From Hungatella sp. UBA3147 (GTDB lineage: Bacteria; Bacillota; Clostridia; Lachnospirales; Lachnospiraceae), in the NCBI GenBank assembly GCA_002365025.1, contig DEYX01000138.1, positions 1 to 22,013 on the forward strand: a stretch of 22,013 nucleotides of DNA, written 5' to 3'. The notes beneath the pieces were generated by a model. The model saw only the letters and a program-made list of their open reading frames with translations. It was not told the DNA's origin and did not search any database. Shown here in pieces: positions 14,734 through 22,013 of this stretch. A program made the translations under genes and the position numbers. Within the stretch, counting starts at the first letter, position 1, and every line of letters begins with the position of its first letter.

Positions 14734-15987
14734 ATGGAAAATAAAAAAGTTTTTTATGGGTGGATTATTGTGGCGGCATCCGTGGTGATCTTAGCGTTTA
14801 TGTGGGCGCTTCCCATGAGCTGCTTCAGTCTTTTTATTAAACCTATTTCAGAAGACATGGGCTTTAACCGGACCTCCCTCAGTCTGTGCAGTACCATTGT
14901 TTCTGTTACAGCAATGCTGGCATCGCCATTTGTTGGAAAATGGGTGGAAAAATACAGCATTAAGCTGATCATGATTTTGTCAGCAGCGTTAGTCGCTTTA
15001 GGATTTACCGGTTATTCATTTTCTGGAAAACTGTCCATGTTTTATATATCAGCCGTCTTAATCGGCTTAGGATTAAATGGTTCTTCCACATTGGCAGTTT
15101 CTATTATTTTAAAAAATTGGTTTATTGGCAAGAGGGGTCTGGCAACCAGCATTGCTCTGGCCGGAAGCGGTGTCGGCGGCATGATTTTCAGCCCATTGGT
15201 CACATCTCTCATTGGCTCTAACGGTTGGAGGAATACCTATCGCCTGCTGGCAATTCTTATTATTGCAATTGTATTGCCGACGATCCTGCTGATTATACTG
15301 AAAAGACCGGCTGATAAAGGCTTAGAGCCTTATGGAACGGATCAATCAGGTGCAAAATCCATGGGAAATAATAAAAAGTCAGAACTTACTATGAACCTTG
15401 CTGAGTTAAAAACAAAACCAATACTCTGGATCTATGTATTCAGCACTATGATTATGGGATTTTCCGTAGGAGGAGTCCTCATGCAGGCACCTTCTTTCCT
15501 GGTTGATATCGGTTATACCTCTTCCACGGCAGGAACGGTAGTTTCCGCTTACCTTGGCATCGCTGTAGCAGGAAAAATCATCCTTGGACATATTTACGAC
15601 AGCAAAGGTTCGCGCGCAGGCATTTTATTCGGAACAGGTTGTTTTGTTATATCTGCCATTTCTCTCACGATGGCAAAATCCTACCCCATGCTGGTACTGT
15701 TTACCATCTTCTATGGTTTCGGAACCTGCGTTGGAACGGTGACTCCATCCGTACTGACCAGTAAGGTATTTGGTTCTAAATTTTATGGAGAAATCATTGG
15801 ATTCACGAATCTGTTCGGACAACTTGGCCTTGCCATTGGCACACCATTATTAGCCTCCATCTATGATTTCACGGGAAGCTACAATTATGCCTGGATTCTT
15901 TGTATTACTTTTGGCATTATCTCTATCCTTGGTATGCTCTATACAGTTTCTCAATCAGAGAAAATGTTGTTGGATACGGCTCACTGA
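14734..15987 (+). CDS. MFS transporter, OFA/monocarboxylate-like
   Basis: This is a 417-residue integral membrane protein with about 12 hydrophobic segments in two halves, joined by a polar loop near 190-228. The first half has the loop GKWVEKYSIK near 68-77, in the place of the MFS loop-2 motif. The second half has the matching loop HIYDSKGSRAG. The loop start RPADKGLEPYG is typical of the oxalate/formate antiporter-like group, which carries small organic anions. The ATG follows GGGAGGA by about 5 bases; the longer open frame upstream only overlaps the preceding gene. Next to two M20D amidohydrolases it probably imports their substrate or exports a product. The actual solute cannot be told from sequence. 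Confidence 0.88.
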   Translation: MENKKVFYGWIIVAASVVILAFMWALPMSCFSLFIKPISEDMGFNRTSLSLCSTIVSVTAMLASPFVGKWVEKYSIKLIMILSAALVALGFTGYSFSGKLSMFYISAVLIGLGLNGSSTLAVSIILKNWFIGKRGLATSIALAGSGVGGMIFSPLVTSLIGSNGWRNTYRLLAILIIAIVLPTILLIILKRPADKGLEPYGTDQSGAKSMGNNKKSELTMNLAELKTKPILWIYVFSTMIMGFSVGGVLMQAPSFLVDIGYTSSTAGTVVSAYLGIAVAGKIILGHIYDSKGSRAGILFGTGCFVISAISLTMAKSYPMLVLFTIFYGFGTCVGTVTPSVLTSKVFGSKFYGEIIGFTNLFGQLGLAIGTPLLASIYDFTGSYNYAWILCITFGIISILGMLYTVSQSEKMLLDTAH

Positions 15988-16130
15988 TTATTTCATGGAA
16001 ATGTAAAGCCATTAAGCTATCAGTAAAATTATCAGAGGAACCTTTTATAATTTCAAATCAGGGTAAGAAATATGAAATGCTATAGCAGATGACAAGTCCT
16101 GATTTTCTGAACGGAAATAACCCTATAAAA

Positions 16131-16202
16131 GAACAGGAGTGCCGCACGCTTGCATGAAGTCATGATGACTTCATGTTAGTGGCGGTGCTCCTGTTCTTTT
16201 TT
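16131..16202 (+). terminator. Two-tier intrinsic terminator after the MFS gene
   Basis: An outer 15-bp stem (16131-16145 with 16182-16196, two G-U pairs) encloses an inner perfect 10-bp hairpin (16153-16162 with 16166-16175, TGA loop) and is followed by TTTTTT at 16197-16202. The outer arm is also preceded by AAAA, so it may work on the opposite strand as well, closing the convergent phosphatase gene. It lies 143 bases after the MFS stop. The stretch before it shows no gene. Confidence 0.85.
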
Positions 16203-16273
16203 CAACTATTGATAATCCTCTCCCCATTCCTATCCGGCATCTGCGGTGAGCCTTTAGGCGGTTCCAGCCTATT

Positions 16274-17098
16274 TTAAACGATAAATTTTATATATGTCCT
16301 GTCATCAATAGCGGTTTTTCCGTTTGTAAAGCCTGACCCAGCTTTATAATTTTCAATGCACAACGGATCATGTTCCTTAAGCTCCTTTAAATACAACTCG
16401 CTTTCATACAATGATGGTTCTAATCTGGGGTATCCGTCAGATGCTAATATGACCGTATCCCCCTCTTCCACATCACGGATAATTAACTTTGAGAAATCAT
16501 CACAAAAACCATCCAATACATTAAATCCATACTTGCCGCCTTTATCACAGTTGGAAAAGTACAGCTGATTTTTTATGACAGGAAAGATAATTTCATGTGA
16601 TGGGTCCGAAATACATAGTTCTTCTACTGATTTTCCGCTGATAAGCTCTGATTGAAGATATACTGATCTCACTTCCGCAAGCAATAGATCAATCTCCATT
16701 TCTTCTTGAAACACTTGCCCGTTAATGCTGAATTGGCAATCTCCAAAGCACCAAATCTGTTGATATCTGCGGCTGTAAATCACAATGGTAGACCGTATTC
16801 TCTCCGCTGTATTTTTAAGGAAAAAATCATCGTTGCCATTGTATTGCTTATGAAGCTGGGAATTTAAATATTCCAAAACCTGAACCGCACTTTCACTTCC
16901 GTTTAACTGTTCCATAGCATTCAACAGAGTTTCCTTCGCATGATATCCGCTGGTCTTATTGTTCCATAAAATATCCCCTTTGGCAGTGACTCCATCCATT
17001 ACAGCAATAAATTTATCATTGATAAATAACCCATCCTCACACAAAGCATCATCACCATACTTTGACGCTATGAATTGTTCAATAATTTGCATTCTCAT
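16274..17098 (-). CDS. PP2C-type protein phosphatase-like protein
   Basis: This 274-residue soluble protein has the scattered acidic motifs of metal-dependent PP2C phosphatases: CEDGLF with E21 and D22, VMDGVTAK with D35-G36, the strand STIVIYS at 103-109, FGDCQF with D120, DTVILASDGYP with D221-G222, and IDDRTYIKF near 264-272. The usual aspartates for two metals are there, so it is likely active, but the spacing is divergent and no other domain is fused. No partner kinase is nearby. The ATG at 17098 lacks a close ribosome binding site; AGAAAGGA is over 20 bases upstream, so the start is uncertain and an ATG two codons later is also possible. It could dephosphorylate proteins or a small molecule. 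Confidence 0.72.
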   Translation of the reverse strand: MRMQIIEQFIASKYGDDALCEDGLFINDKFIAVMDGVTAKGDILWNNKTSGYHAKETLLNAMEQLNGSESAVQVLEYLNSQLHKQYNGNDDFFLKNTAERIRSTIVIYSRRYQQIWCFGDCQFSINGQVFQEEMEIDLLLAEVRSVYLQSELISGKSVEELCISDPSHEIIFPVIKNQLYFSNCDKGGKYGFNVLDGFCDDFSKLIIRDVEEGDTVILASDGYPRLEPSLYESELYLKELKEHDPLCIENYKAGSGFTNGKTAIDDRTYIKFIV

Positions 17099-17185
17099 TA
17101 TGTATGCAGTATACAGACATACGTTCCTTTCTAAATTTTACTACTAAAGCTGAAGTAATCCTTATAATTGACAGCCCAGCAAAAG

Positions 17186-17232
17186 AAAAAAGTATCCGTC
17201 CATGGAATGAAAATCCTAAGGATAGATACTTT
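17186..17232 (-). terminator. Intrinsic terminator after the acylphosphatase gene
   Basis: On the - strand, AAAGTATC (17232-17225) pairs with GATACTTT (17196-17189) and the stem runs into a T run broken by one C (TTTTTTCTTTT). A small inner hairpin ATCC/GGAT lies in the loop. It begins about 52 bases after the acyP stop. The rest of the gap before the phosphatase gene shows no further gene. Confidence 0.65.
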
Positions 17233-17283
17233 GACAACGGAAACTATCAGTTTTAATTATCAAGATAGTAAATAACTACGTAA

Positions 17284-17643
17284 TTAAATTATTTTAAACT
17301 CATCTTCCTGGTTTAAAACAGTTCTAATATCTTTTTGCATTTGGCTTATTTTAATACGTTTCAGCGAATTCATAAACTCCAATAAGTAGTCTATTTTATT
17401 TTTCATTCCCTGAATTTCCATTTCTACATTTCCGCTCTCAAGGTTCTTTATCCATCCAGTTAATTTTAATCTTAATGCCAGCTGCTCTATTTCCAGGCGA
17501 AAACCAACACGTTGTACTCTTCCCGAAAAAATAATATGATACCGCATGGTCTTATCCGGTTCAAATTCTGGAATATTAATTTTTCTCACCTGTTCAATGA
17601 CATAATTATTCCTGATTTGTTTCAACATCTTTTTTATCTTCAT
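17284..17643 (-). CDS. Acylphosphatase-like protein with N-terminal extension
   Basis: Acylphosphatases hydrolyse carboxyl-phosphate bonds such as acetyl phosphate. The domain runs from about residue 35 to the end. It has GRVQRVGFR at 41-49 with the phosphate-binding loop and catalytic R49, and GWIKNLESGNVE at 63-74 with catalytic N67; the 18-residue Arg-Asn spacing matches the family. The family's usual VQGVGFR has Arg in place of the Gly, which may affect loop geometry. A basic 33-residue extension precedes the domain, giving 119 residues against the usual ~90. The ATG follows GAGGTAA by about 2 bases. It appears to be its own transcription unit with a terminator downstream. Activity is likely but its cellular role is open. 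Confidence 0.82.
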   Translation of the reverse strand: MKIKKMLKQIRNNYVIEQVRKINIPEFEPDKTMRYHIIFSGRVQRVGFRLEIEQLALRLKLTGWIKNLESGNVEMEIQGMKNKIDYLLEFMNSLKRIKISQMQKDIRTVLNQEDEFKII

Positions 17644-17800
17644 CTTTACCTCAAAATAAATTCATATTTTATCAGTATTAAAGTTAAACGGCAATCTGAA
17701 ATAACAGCTGTTTTTGAAAAGGAATCATAGAGCATCTGCTCCCGGCTGGCCACCATTAAGTCCAGCCGGTGCATCATGCAGGGCGAAGGCCCCTAAGTCT

Positions 17801-18817
17801 TTACCTGTATCCGTCAGGATTCCCGGACTGCCACCTCCAGGAGTCTTCACACATCTCGTCAATTCCGCGTTTTGCTTCCCAGCCAAGCTCCTTTTTAGCC
17901 AGAGCTGCATCTGCGTAGCACTCTGCAATATCGCCTGGGCGGCGAGGCTTAATGGAATATGGGATATTTTTTCCGCATGCCTTAGAAAACGCTTCGATCA
18001 TCTGAAGCACGCTAAAGCCCTGCCCGGTTCCCAGATTATAGATACGTACCAATGGCTCTGAGGAGGCCATCTTTTCAAGGGCTTTTACATGCCCAAGGGC
18101 CAGATCTACCACATGGATATAATCCCTGACTCCGGTTCCATCAGGCGTGTCATAGTCATTACCAAATACTCCTACTTCCTTCAGCTTGCCGACTGCAACC
18201 TGGGTAATGTAGGGTGTTAAGTTATTGGGGATTCCTGCAGGATCTTCTCCGATTAAACCACTCTTATGAGCACCAACAGGATTGAAATAGCGGAGAATGA
18301 TCACACTCCATTCCGGATCAGCGGTATGAAGGTCTGTGAGGATCTGCTCCAGCATGCCTTTTGTCTGCCCGTAAGGATTGGTAATAGCTCCTTTTGGGCA
18401 TTCTTCCGTGATCGGTACAAATGCCGGATCTCCATATACGGTTGCTGAGGAACTGAATATGATGTTCTTTACCTTATGCTCCCTCATAACATCACACAGA
18501 ATCAGAGTCCCGGTGATGTTATTGTGGTAATATTCCAAAGGTTTGGCAACGGACTCTCCCACAGCCTTTAATCCGGCAAAATGGATGACAGCATCGATTT
18601 TCTCATTATCAAATATCTTATCTAATGCAGCCCGGTCCAAAAGGTCTGCTTCATAGAAGGTCACCGTTTTCCCGGTAATGGCTTCTACACGCTCCAGGGA
18701 CACCCTGGAGGAGTTACAAAGGTTATCCACTACAACAACTTCATGACCTTGTTCCAAAAGCTCAATGCATGTATGGCTGCCGATATATCCGGCGCCTCCG
18801 GTTACCAATATTCTCAT
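17801..18817 (-). CDS. galE: UDP-glucose 4-epimerase
   Basis: This NAD-dependent short-chain dehydrogenase interconverts UDP-glucose/UDP-galactose, and in many bacteria also UDP-GlcNAc/UDP-GalNAc. It has 338 residues. The NAD-binding GGAGYIGSH sits at 7-15, and the catalytic S124, Y149 and K153 (SSSATVYG and NPYGQTK) are at the same numbers as in E. coli GalE. GAGGAGAG lies just before the ATG. It is the third gene after a nucleotidyltransferase and a NahK-type kinase, 50 bases after the kinase, which suggests a role in amino-sugar or galactose handling. Several short GC-rich hairpins follow the stop (17713-17800), but no clear T run. Confidence 0.97.
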   Translation of the reverse strand: MRILVTGGAGYIGSHTCIELLEQGHEVVVVDNLCNSSRVSLERVEAITGKTVTFYEADLLDRAALDKIFDNEKIDAVIHFAGLKAVGESVAKPLEYYHNNITGTLILCDVMREHKVKNIIFSSSATVYGDPAFVPITEECPKGAITNPYGQTKGMLEQILTDLHTADPEWSVIILRYFNPVGAHKSGLIGEDPAGIPNNLTPYITQVAVGKLKEVGVFGNDYDTPDGTGVRDYIHVVDLALGHVKALEKMASSEPLVRIYNLGTGQGFSVLQMIEAFSKACGKNIPYSIKPRRPGDIAECYADAALAKKELGWEAKRGIDEMCEDSWRWQSGNPDGYR

Positions 18818-18867
18818 ATTCTCTCCTCTTTCTTTTTCATATTTTGTTTACGAATGACTCAAGTGAA

Positions 18868-19980
18868 TTATTTTTCACTCTTGCGGACAACTTCTTCCAT
18901 TTCATTCCACTTCTTTTCCATGTCGGCTACAAGAGCAAACTGGGTTCTGGTACGGTCCAGATTGTGATTTTCTCTGCTTGTATGGAAATAAGTATCTCCC
19001 TGCAGGAAATCTGTAAGGAAGCGGACGCCGCACTCAAAGGTCATCAGCTTTGCTCCCATAGGAAGCATCTCCTTTTCCTCTGCCGTCAGACTTCCTTTGC
19101 AGCCCTCTAAATATCCCCTGGTATAAGTCTCAAACAGAGGCAGGGACAAGGATACCTTGCTCACATCAGGCTCATCCTCTTCTGCCGTATTGGCCCCAAA
19201 TCGGATGGAATCGCCAAAATCAAAGATGGACAGGCCTGGCATAATCGTATCCAGGTCAATCACGCACAGGGCTTCCCCGGTTTCATCATCGATCATGATG
19301 TTATTAAGCTTGGTATCATTGTGGGTAACACAGAGGGGGAGCCTGCCTTCCTTTAACATATCCATGGCAATGGCTGCCTCTTTCTCCCGGTCAAGGGCGA
19401 ATTTTATTTCAGCCTCTACCAGATGGGCACGGCCGCAGATATCTGCTTTCACAGCTGCCTTAAAGGTTTCCATACGAATCGGGGTGTTGTGGAAATTGGG
19501 GATGGTTTCCGCCAGTTCATCTGCCGGGTATTCTGCCAGCAGGCGTTTAAACCGCCCGAACGCCTTACCGCTCCGGTAGAAATCCTCCGGCTGCCTTACC
19601 TTATCATAGGTGGTGGCCCCTCCAATAAAGAGATAGCCTCTCCAATAATTTCCGTCACTGTCCTGACAGTAATCCTTACCATCTTTTGCTTTCACAATAT
19701 TAAGCGTCTCCCTGGCCGGATCTCCGCCCTGGGCCTGGATCCGTTCCCGCAAAAAGGAAGTGACGCCTGCAATGTTTCTCATGAGAGAAACCGGATCTTT
19801 AAAGACTTCATGGTTGATTCTCTGGATGATGTAGTGTTTTTCCCCTTCTTCTGTCTTGCAGATCAGACGAAATGTATCATTAATATGACCGCTTCCATAA
19901 CGGTTCCATGAAACCGGCTCTCCTTCAAAAGTCAGAAGCCCGATGGCCTCTCTGATTTTTCCGCACTGTGCGTCTCCCAT
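18868..19980 (-). CDS. nahK: N-acetylhexosamine 1-kinase homologue (APH-fold phosphotransferase)
   Basis: This 370-residue kinase of the aminoglycoside-phosphotransferase fold closely follows Bifidobacterium NahK, which phosphorylates GlcNAc and GalNAc at C1. Key segments: YGSGHINDTF at 28-37 (ATP loop), THNDTKLNNI at 219-228 with catalytic D222, IDLDTIMPG at 241-249 with metal-binding aspartates, and FDFGDSIRFGA at 253-263. The later MTFECGVRFLTDFLQGD and HNLDRTRTQ also match my memory of NahK. The ATG at 19980 overlaps the previous gene's stop (TAATG) and follows GGGAGGA; an ATG at 19995 would add five residues. Between a nucleotidyltransferase and galE it most likely makes HexNAc-1-phosphate for UDP-HexNAc formation. 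Another hexose as substrate remains possible. Confidence 0.85.
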   Translation of the reverse strand: MGDAQCGKIREAIGLLTFEGEPVSWNRYGSGHINDTFRLICKTEEGEKHYIIQRINHEVFKDPVSLMRNIAGVTSFLRERIQAQGGDPARETLNIVKAKDGKDYCQDSDGNYWRGYLFIGGATTYDKVRQPEDFYRSGKAFGRFKRLLAEYPADELAETIPNFHNTPIRMETFKAAVKADICGRAHLVEAEIKFALDREKEAAIAMDMLKEGRLPLCVTHNDTKLNNIMIDDETGEALCVIDLDTIMPGLSIFDFGDSIRFGANTAEEDEPDVSKVSLSLPLFETYTRGYLEGCKGSLTAEEKEMLPMGAKLMTFECGVRFLTDFLQGDTYFHTSRENHNLDRTRTQFALVADMEKKWNEMEEVVRKSEK

Positions 19981-20909
19981 TACTTTTCCTCCCATAACTC
20001 TTCCGGATACAGGCCGGCTTCTTTCAGTTCTTTGATGGCACTTACCACCGTTTCTTTGTCTTCTTTATAAGTGACTCCGTACCAGCGGTCCACGCTCTTA
20101 AGTACTGAAACCTCTGCCTTGCCTTCCTTTAACAGCTCATCAACCACAAAGGGAAGGAAGTATTCACACTTCAACGGATTTACAGGAAGCTCTCTGTCTA
20201 AAAATGCGGCAAACCGTTCCTTAAGCTCCTTTAATATGCTGCTTGTGAATCCCCACATGTTCATAGACACGATGGTGTCCTCTCCAAGTTCTGTCCAGGT
20301 TTTCCCGTCATCTTCTGTAAATTCCGCCATGTCGCCATGCTTTTCGATCCTGGTCCGCTCATGAATGTCAACGAGCATTCCTGCTTCATCGGTGCTGCAT
20401 ACACCTCTTGCCACATGACCGTTTTCCGTCAGGGTATTGTAAAGCTGATAGCCGACCATGGTGTACTGGTATTTCTCCCCGTCAGAAACCTTGTTAAGCT
20501 GGTTATAAATGGAAACAAAAGCACGTCTTCCGTAGTAATCATCTGCATTAATAACCGCAAAAGGTCCGTCTACCACGTCCTTGCAGCATAAAATTGCATG
20601 TCCTGTTCCCCAGGGCTTTACTCTTCCCTCCGGTATCTCATAACCTTCCGGAAACTTATCAAGCTCCTGATATACGTATTCTACCTGCACATGAGCCGCC
20701 ATGCGGTTCCCGATGTTTTCTTTAAATTCCTGTTCAATGTCTTTTTTAATGATAAAGACAACCTTTTCAAATCCAGCCCAAACCGCATCATAGATAGAAA
20801 AATCAATGATCTTGTTTCCATGGGCATCTACAGGATCAATCTGCTTTAAGCCACCGTAGCGGCTTCCCATACCTGCTGCCATAATTACCAGAACCGGTTT
20901 CTTGTTCAT
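19980..20909 (-). CDS. Sugar-phosphate nucleotidyltransferase, likely UDP-HexNAc forming
   Basis: This 309-residue enzyme has the nucleotidyltransferase Rossmann fold: the N-terminal MAAGMGSRYGGLKQ at 10-23 (nucleotide loop with a lysine), and INADDYYGR near 120 with the metal-binding aspartates. It carries no left-handed beta-helix acetyltransferase domain, so it is not a full GlmU. AGGAGGTAA lies 7 bases before the ATG. It leads the operon and is coupled to the kinase by an overlapping stop and start. Given the kinase and epimerase that follow, it probably transfers a uridylyl group from UTP to N-acetylhexosamine-1-phosphate (or galactose-1-phosphate), standing in for GalT. The nucleotide and sugar are inferred from context. 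Confidence 0.8.
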   Translation of the reverse strand: MNKKPVLVIMAAGMGSRYGGLKQIDPVDAHGNKIIDFSIYDAVWAGFEKVVFIIKKDIEQEFKENIGNRMAAHVQVEYVYQELDKFPEGYEIPEGRVKPWGTGHAILCCKDVVDGPFAVINADDYYGRRAFVSIYNQLNKVSDGEKYQYTMVGYQLYNTLTENGHVARGVCSTDEAGMLVDIHERTRIEKHGDMAEFTEDDGKTWTELGEDTIVSMNMWGFTSSILKELKERFAAFLDRELPVNPLKCEYFLPFVVDELLKEGKAEVSVLKSVDRWYGVTYKEDKETVVSAIKELKEAGLYPEELWEEK

Positions 20910-20939
20910 CGATGTTACCTCCTAAATTCTATTAACCTC

Positions 20940-20993
20940 AGTATAATGAATGCAGGCCAAAAGATATTTGCACTATTTATTATTTAATTTGCA
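20940..20993 (-). promoter_or_regulatory. Promoter and AraC-type operator of the sugar operon
   Basis: On the - strand a -10-like TATACT lies at 20945-20940, with no good -35 match. Two direct TGCAAAT repeats occur at 20993-20987 and 20972-20966, starting 21 bp (two helical turns) apart, and the nearer one falls on the expected -35 position. This is the layout of a class II AraC activator site. The divergent AraC gene at 21077 is the obvious regulator. The repeat and spacing are seen; the function is inferred. Confidence 0.55.
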
Positions 20994-21028
20994 TTATCGT
21001 TCTCTTCTCACCATTTTACCATGGAATG

Positions 21029-21037
21029 TGGTATACT
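21029..21037 (+). promoter_or_regulatory. Extended -10 promoter of the second AraC gene
   Basis: TGGTATACT gives an extended -10 (TG at 21029-21030, TATACT at 21032-21037). No clear -35 is visible, which is common with extended -10 promoters. The gene's GGAAGGAGGT ribosome binding site follows at 21063-21072. Confidence 0.45.
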
Positions 21038-21076
21038 GTCTATAACACATTCACATCTGTACGGAAGGAGGTTTCC

Positions 21077-21985
21077 ATGGCATATAAAAGCACCCAGCTG
21101 CGTTCCTCAGCGATTGTAAAAAAGGTTATAACCATTCATTATTTTGAATACATGAGCGATTTCTCCTTTCCAGGGGAAAGCCATGACTTCTGGGAGTTCG
21201 TGTGCGTTGACAAGGGGGTCATCGATGTAATGGCCGGAGAAAAGCGGATTCCTTTAAAACGGGGAAACATCATCTTCCACAAGCCCGGGGAGTTTCACAA
21301 TATCCTGACCAACGGAACCGTTGCACCCAATCTGGTGGTGGTAAGCTTTGAATGCAACTCTCCCTTCATGAAATCCTTTGAGGGAGAAGTCCTGTCCGTA
21401 CAGGAGACGGAGATGGCTCTGCTGGCGCAAATCATCATTGAGGCGAGAAATGCCTTTTCAGGAAGGCTTGACGACCCCTACCAGGAGGAACTGTTACGAA
21501 GGCAGCCTTCCCTGTCCTTTGGAGCAGAGCAGCTGATCGGAAATTATTTGGAAGAGCTGATCATCCATCTTTACCGCAGATACTTTTCAAATCCGGAACA
21601 GATTTCTACGGGACGGGTCACTGCAAGTCCCATGCACGGAGATGCACATAACCGCATCATCCGATATATGGAGGAGCATATCGGGGAACACCTTACCATT
21701 GAAACCATCTGCCGGGATAATCTAACCGGACGGTCGCAGCTGCAGAAGATTTTCCATAAAGCATATGGCTGCGGGGTCATCGATTTCTTTACCGGCATGA
21801 AAATCGACGCAGCCAAGCAGTTAATCCGCAGCAACCAATTGAACTTTACTGAAATTGCTGACCGTTTGGGTTATACCTCTGTCCACTATTTTTCCAGACA
21901 GTTCAAAAAGCTGACCGGGATGACGCCGTCGGAATATGCCACCTCCATACGGTCTCTTTCGGAAAAGGGTATGGAAAAACAATAG
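21077..21985 (+). CDS. AraC-family transcriptional regulator, paralogue of the first
   Basis: This 302-residue regulator has an N-terminal cupin-like sensor (YFEYMSDFSFPGESHDFWEF near 22-41, and FHKPGEFHN near 74-82) and a C-terminal double helix-turn-helix ending in LGYTSVHYFSRQFKKLTG and MTPSEYATS. It is the same length as the AraC protein at 125-1033 and aligns with it without visible gaps through the DNA-binding half. The ATG at 21077 is 4 bases after GGAAGGAGGT; an upstream in-frame ATG at 21026 has no such site and overlaps the promoter. It is transcribed divergently from the nucleotidyltransferase-nahK-galE operon, whose promoter carries a 21-bp spaced direct repeat, so it probably activates that operon in response to a sugar. 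Confidence 0.94.
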   Translation: MAYKSTQLRSSAIVKKVITIHYFEYMSDFSFPGESHDFWEFVCVDKGVIDVMAGEKRIPLKRGNIIFHKPGEFHNILTNGTVAPNLVVVSFECNSPFMKSFEGEVLSVQETEMALLAQIIIEARNAFSGRLDDPYQEELLRRQPSLSFGAEQLIGNYLEELIIHLYRRYFSNPEQISTGRVTASPMHGDAHNRIIRYMEEHIGEHLTIETICRDNLTGRSQLQKIFHKAYGCGVIDFFTGMKIDAAKQLIRSNQLNFTEIADRLGYTSVHYFSRQFKKLTGMTPSEYATSIRSLSEKGMEKQ

Positions 21986-22013
21986 TCATGGAAATCAAAC
22001 GATAGGAAAAGGC

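Noticed and set aside
16050..16115. AAATCAGG/CCTGATTT inverted repeat as an extra terminator or small RNA
   Set aside because: Only 8 pairs with a loop of over 30 bases and no T run; a clear terminator follows at 16131-16202.
17100..17123. Palindrome-like GTATG...CATAC around a GTATAC centre before the phosphatase gene, as operator
   Set aside because: The outer and inner arms do not share the same symmetry centre, so it is only a partial repeat; nothing else supports an operator.
17725..17928. Small gene overlapping the end of galE on the - strand
   Set aside because: It is an out-of-frame shadow of the galE C-terminus continuing into GC-rich hairpins, with no ribosome binding site.
1..22013. 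tRNA, rRNA, CRISPR array, prophage or transposase genes
   Set aside because: No cloverleaf, rRNA signature, regularly spaced repeats or mobile-element proteins were found on either strand.

Overview
The window looks like a chromosomal segment of a low-to-mid GC, Gram-positive anaerobe of the Clostridia, most likely Lachnospiraceae. The signs are strong AGGAGG-type ribosome binding sites, split GcvPA/GcvPB, a tandem glycine riboswitch, and the general protein style. Placement below family level cannot be supported from this sequence alone.

Left part (1-2200, + strand): an AraC-family regulator with an N-terminal cupin-like sensor domain, then a short MetF (methylenetetrahydrofolate reductase). 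The metF ribosome binding site is partly paired in a predicted RNA fold. A long perfect hairpin separates metF from the next, convergent operon.

Centre (2300-12111, - strand, read right to left): one glycine-catabolism operon. It starts with a promoter, a tandem glycine riboswitch and an intrinsic terminator, followed by gcvT, gcvH, gcvPA, gcvPB, a broken serine dehydratase remnant, lpdA, glyA, lplA and lipA. It encodes all four activities of the glycine cleavage system (P, H, T and L proteins), two routes for lipoylating the H protein, and serine hydroxymethyltransferase, which uses the methylene-THF produced. MetF, next door, can reduce the same one-carbon unit. The remnant joins the start of sdaAB to the end of sdaAA, so the ancestral operon probably also converted serine to pyruvate and this genome has lost that step here.

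Right of the riboswitch (12197-15987, + strand): a divergent operon with a good sigma-A-type promoter, two tandem paralogous M20D amidohydrolases and an MFS transporter. It probably imports and hydrolyses N-acylated amino acids or small peptides.

Then follow a stand-alone PP2C-type phosphatase and an acylphosphatase (both - strand). Next is a sugar operon (- strand): a sugar-phosphate nucleotidyltransferase, an N-acetylhexosamine 1-kinase homologue (NahK-type) and GalE. A second AraC regulator, paralogous to the first and of exactly the same length (302 aa), is transcribed divergently from this operon. The space between them carries two TGCAAAT repeats 21 bp apart, placed where an AraC activator would contact the sugar-operon promoter. 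No tRNA, rRNA, CRISPR array or insertion sequence was seen.
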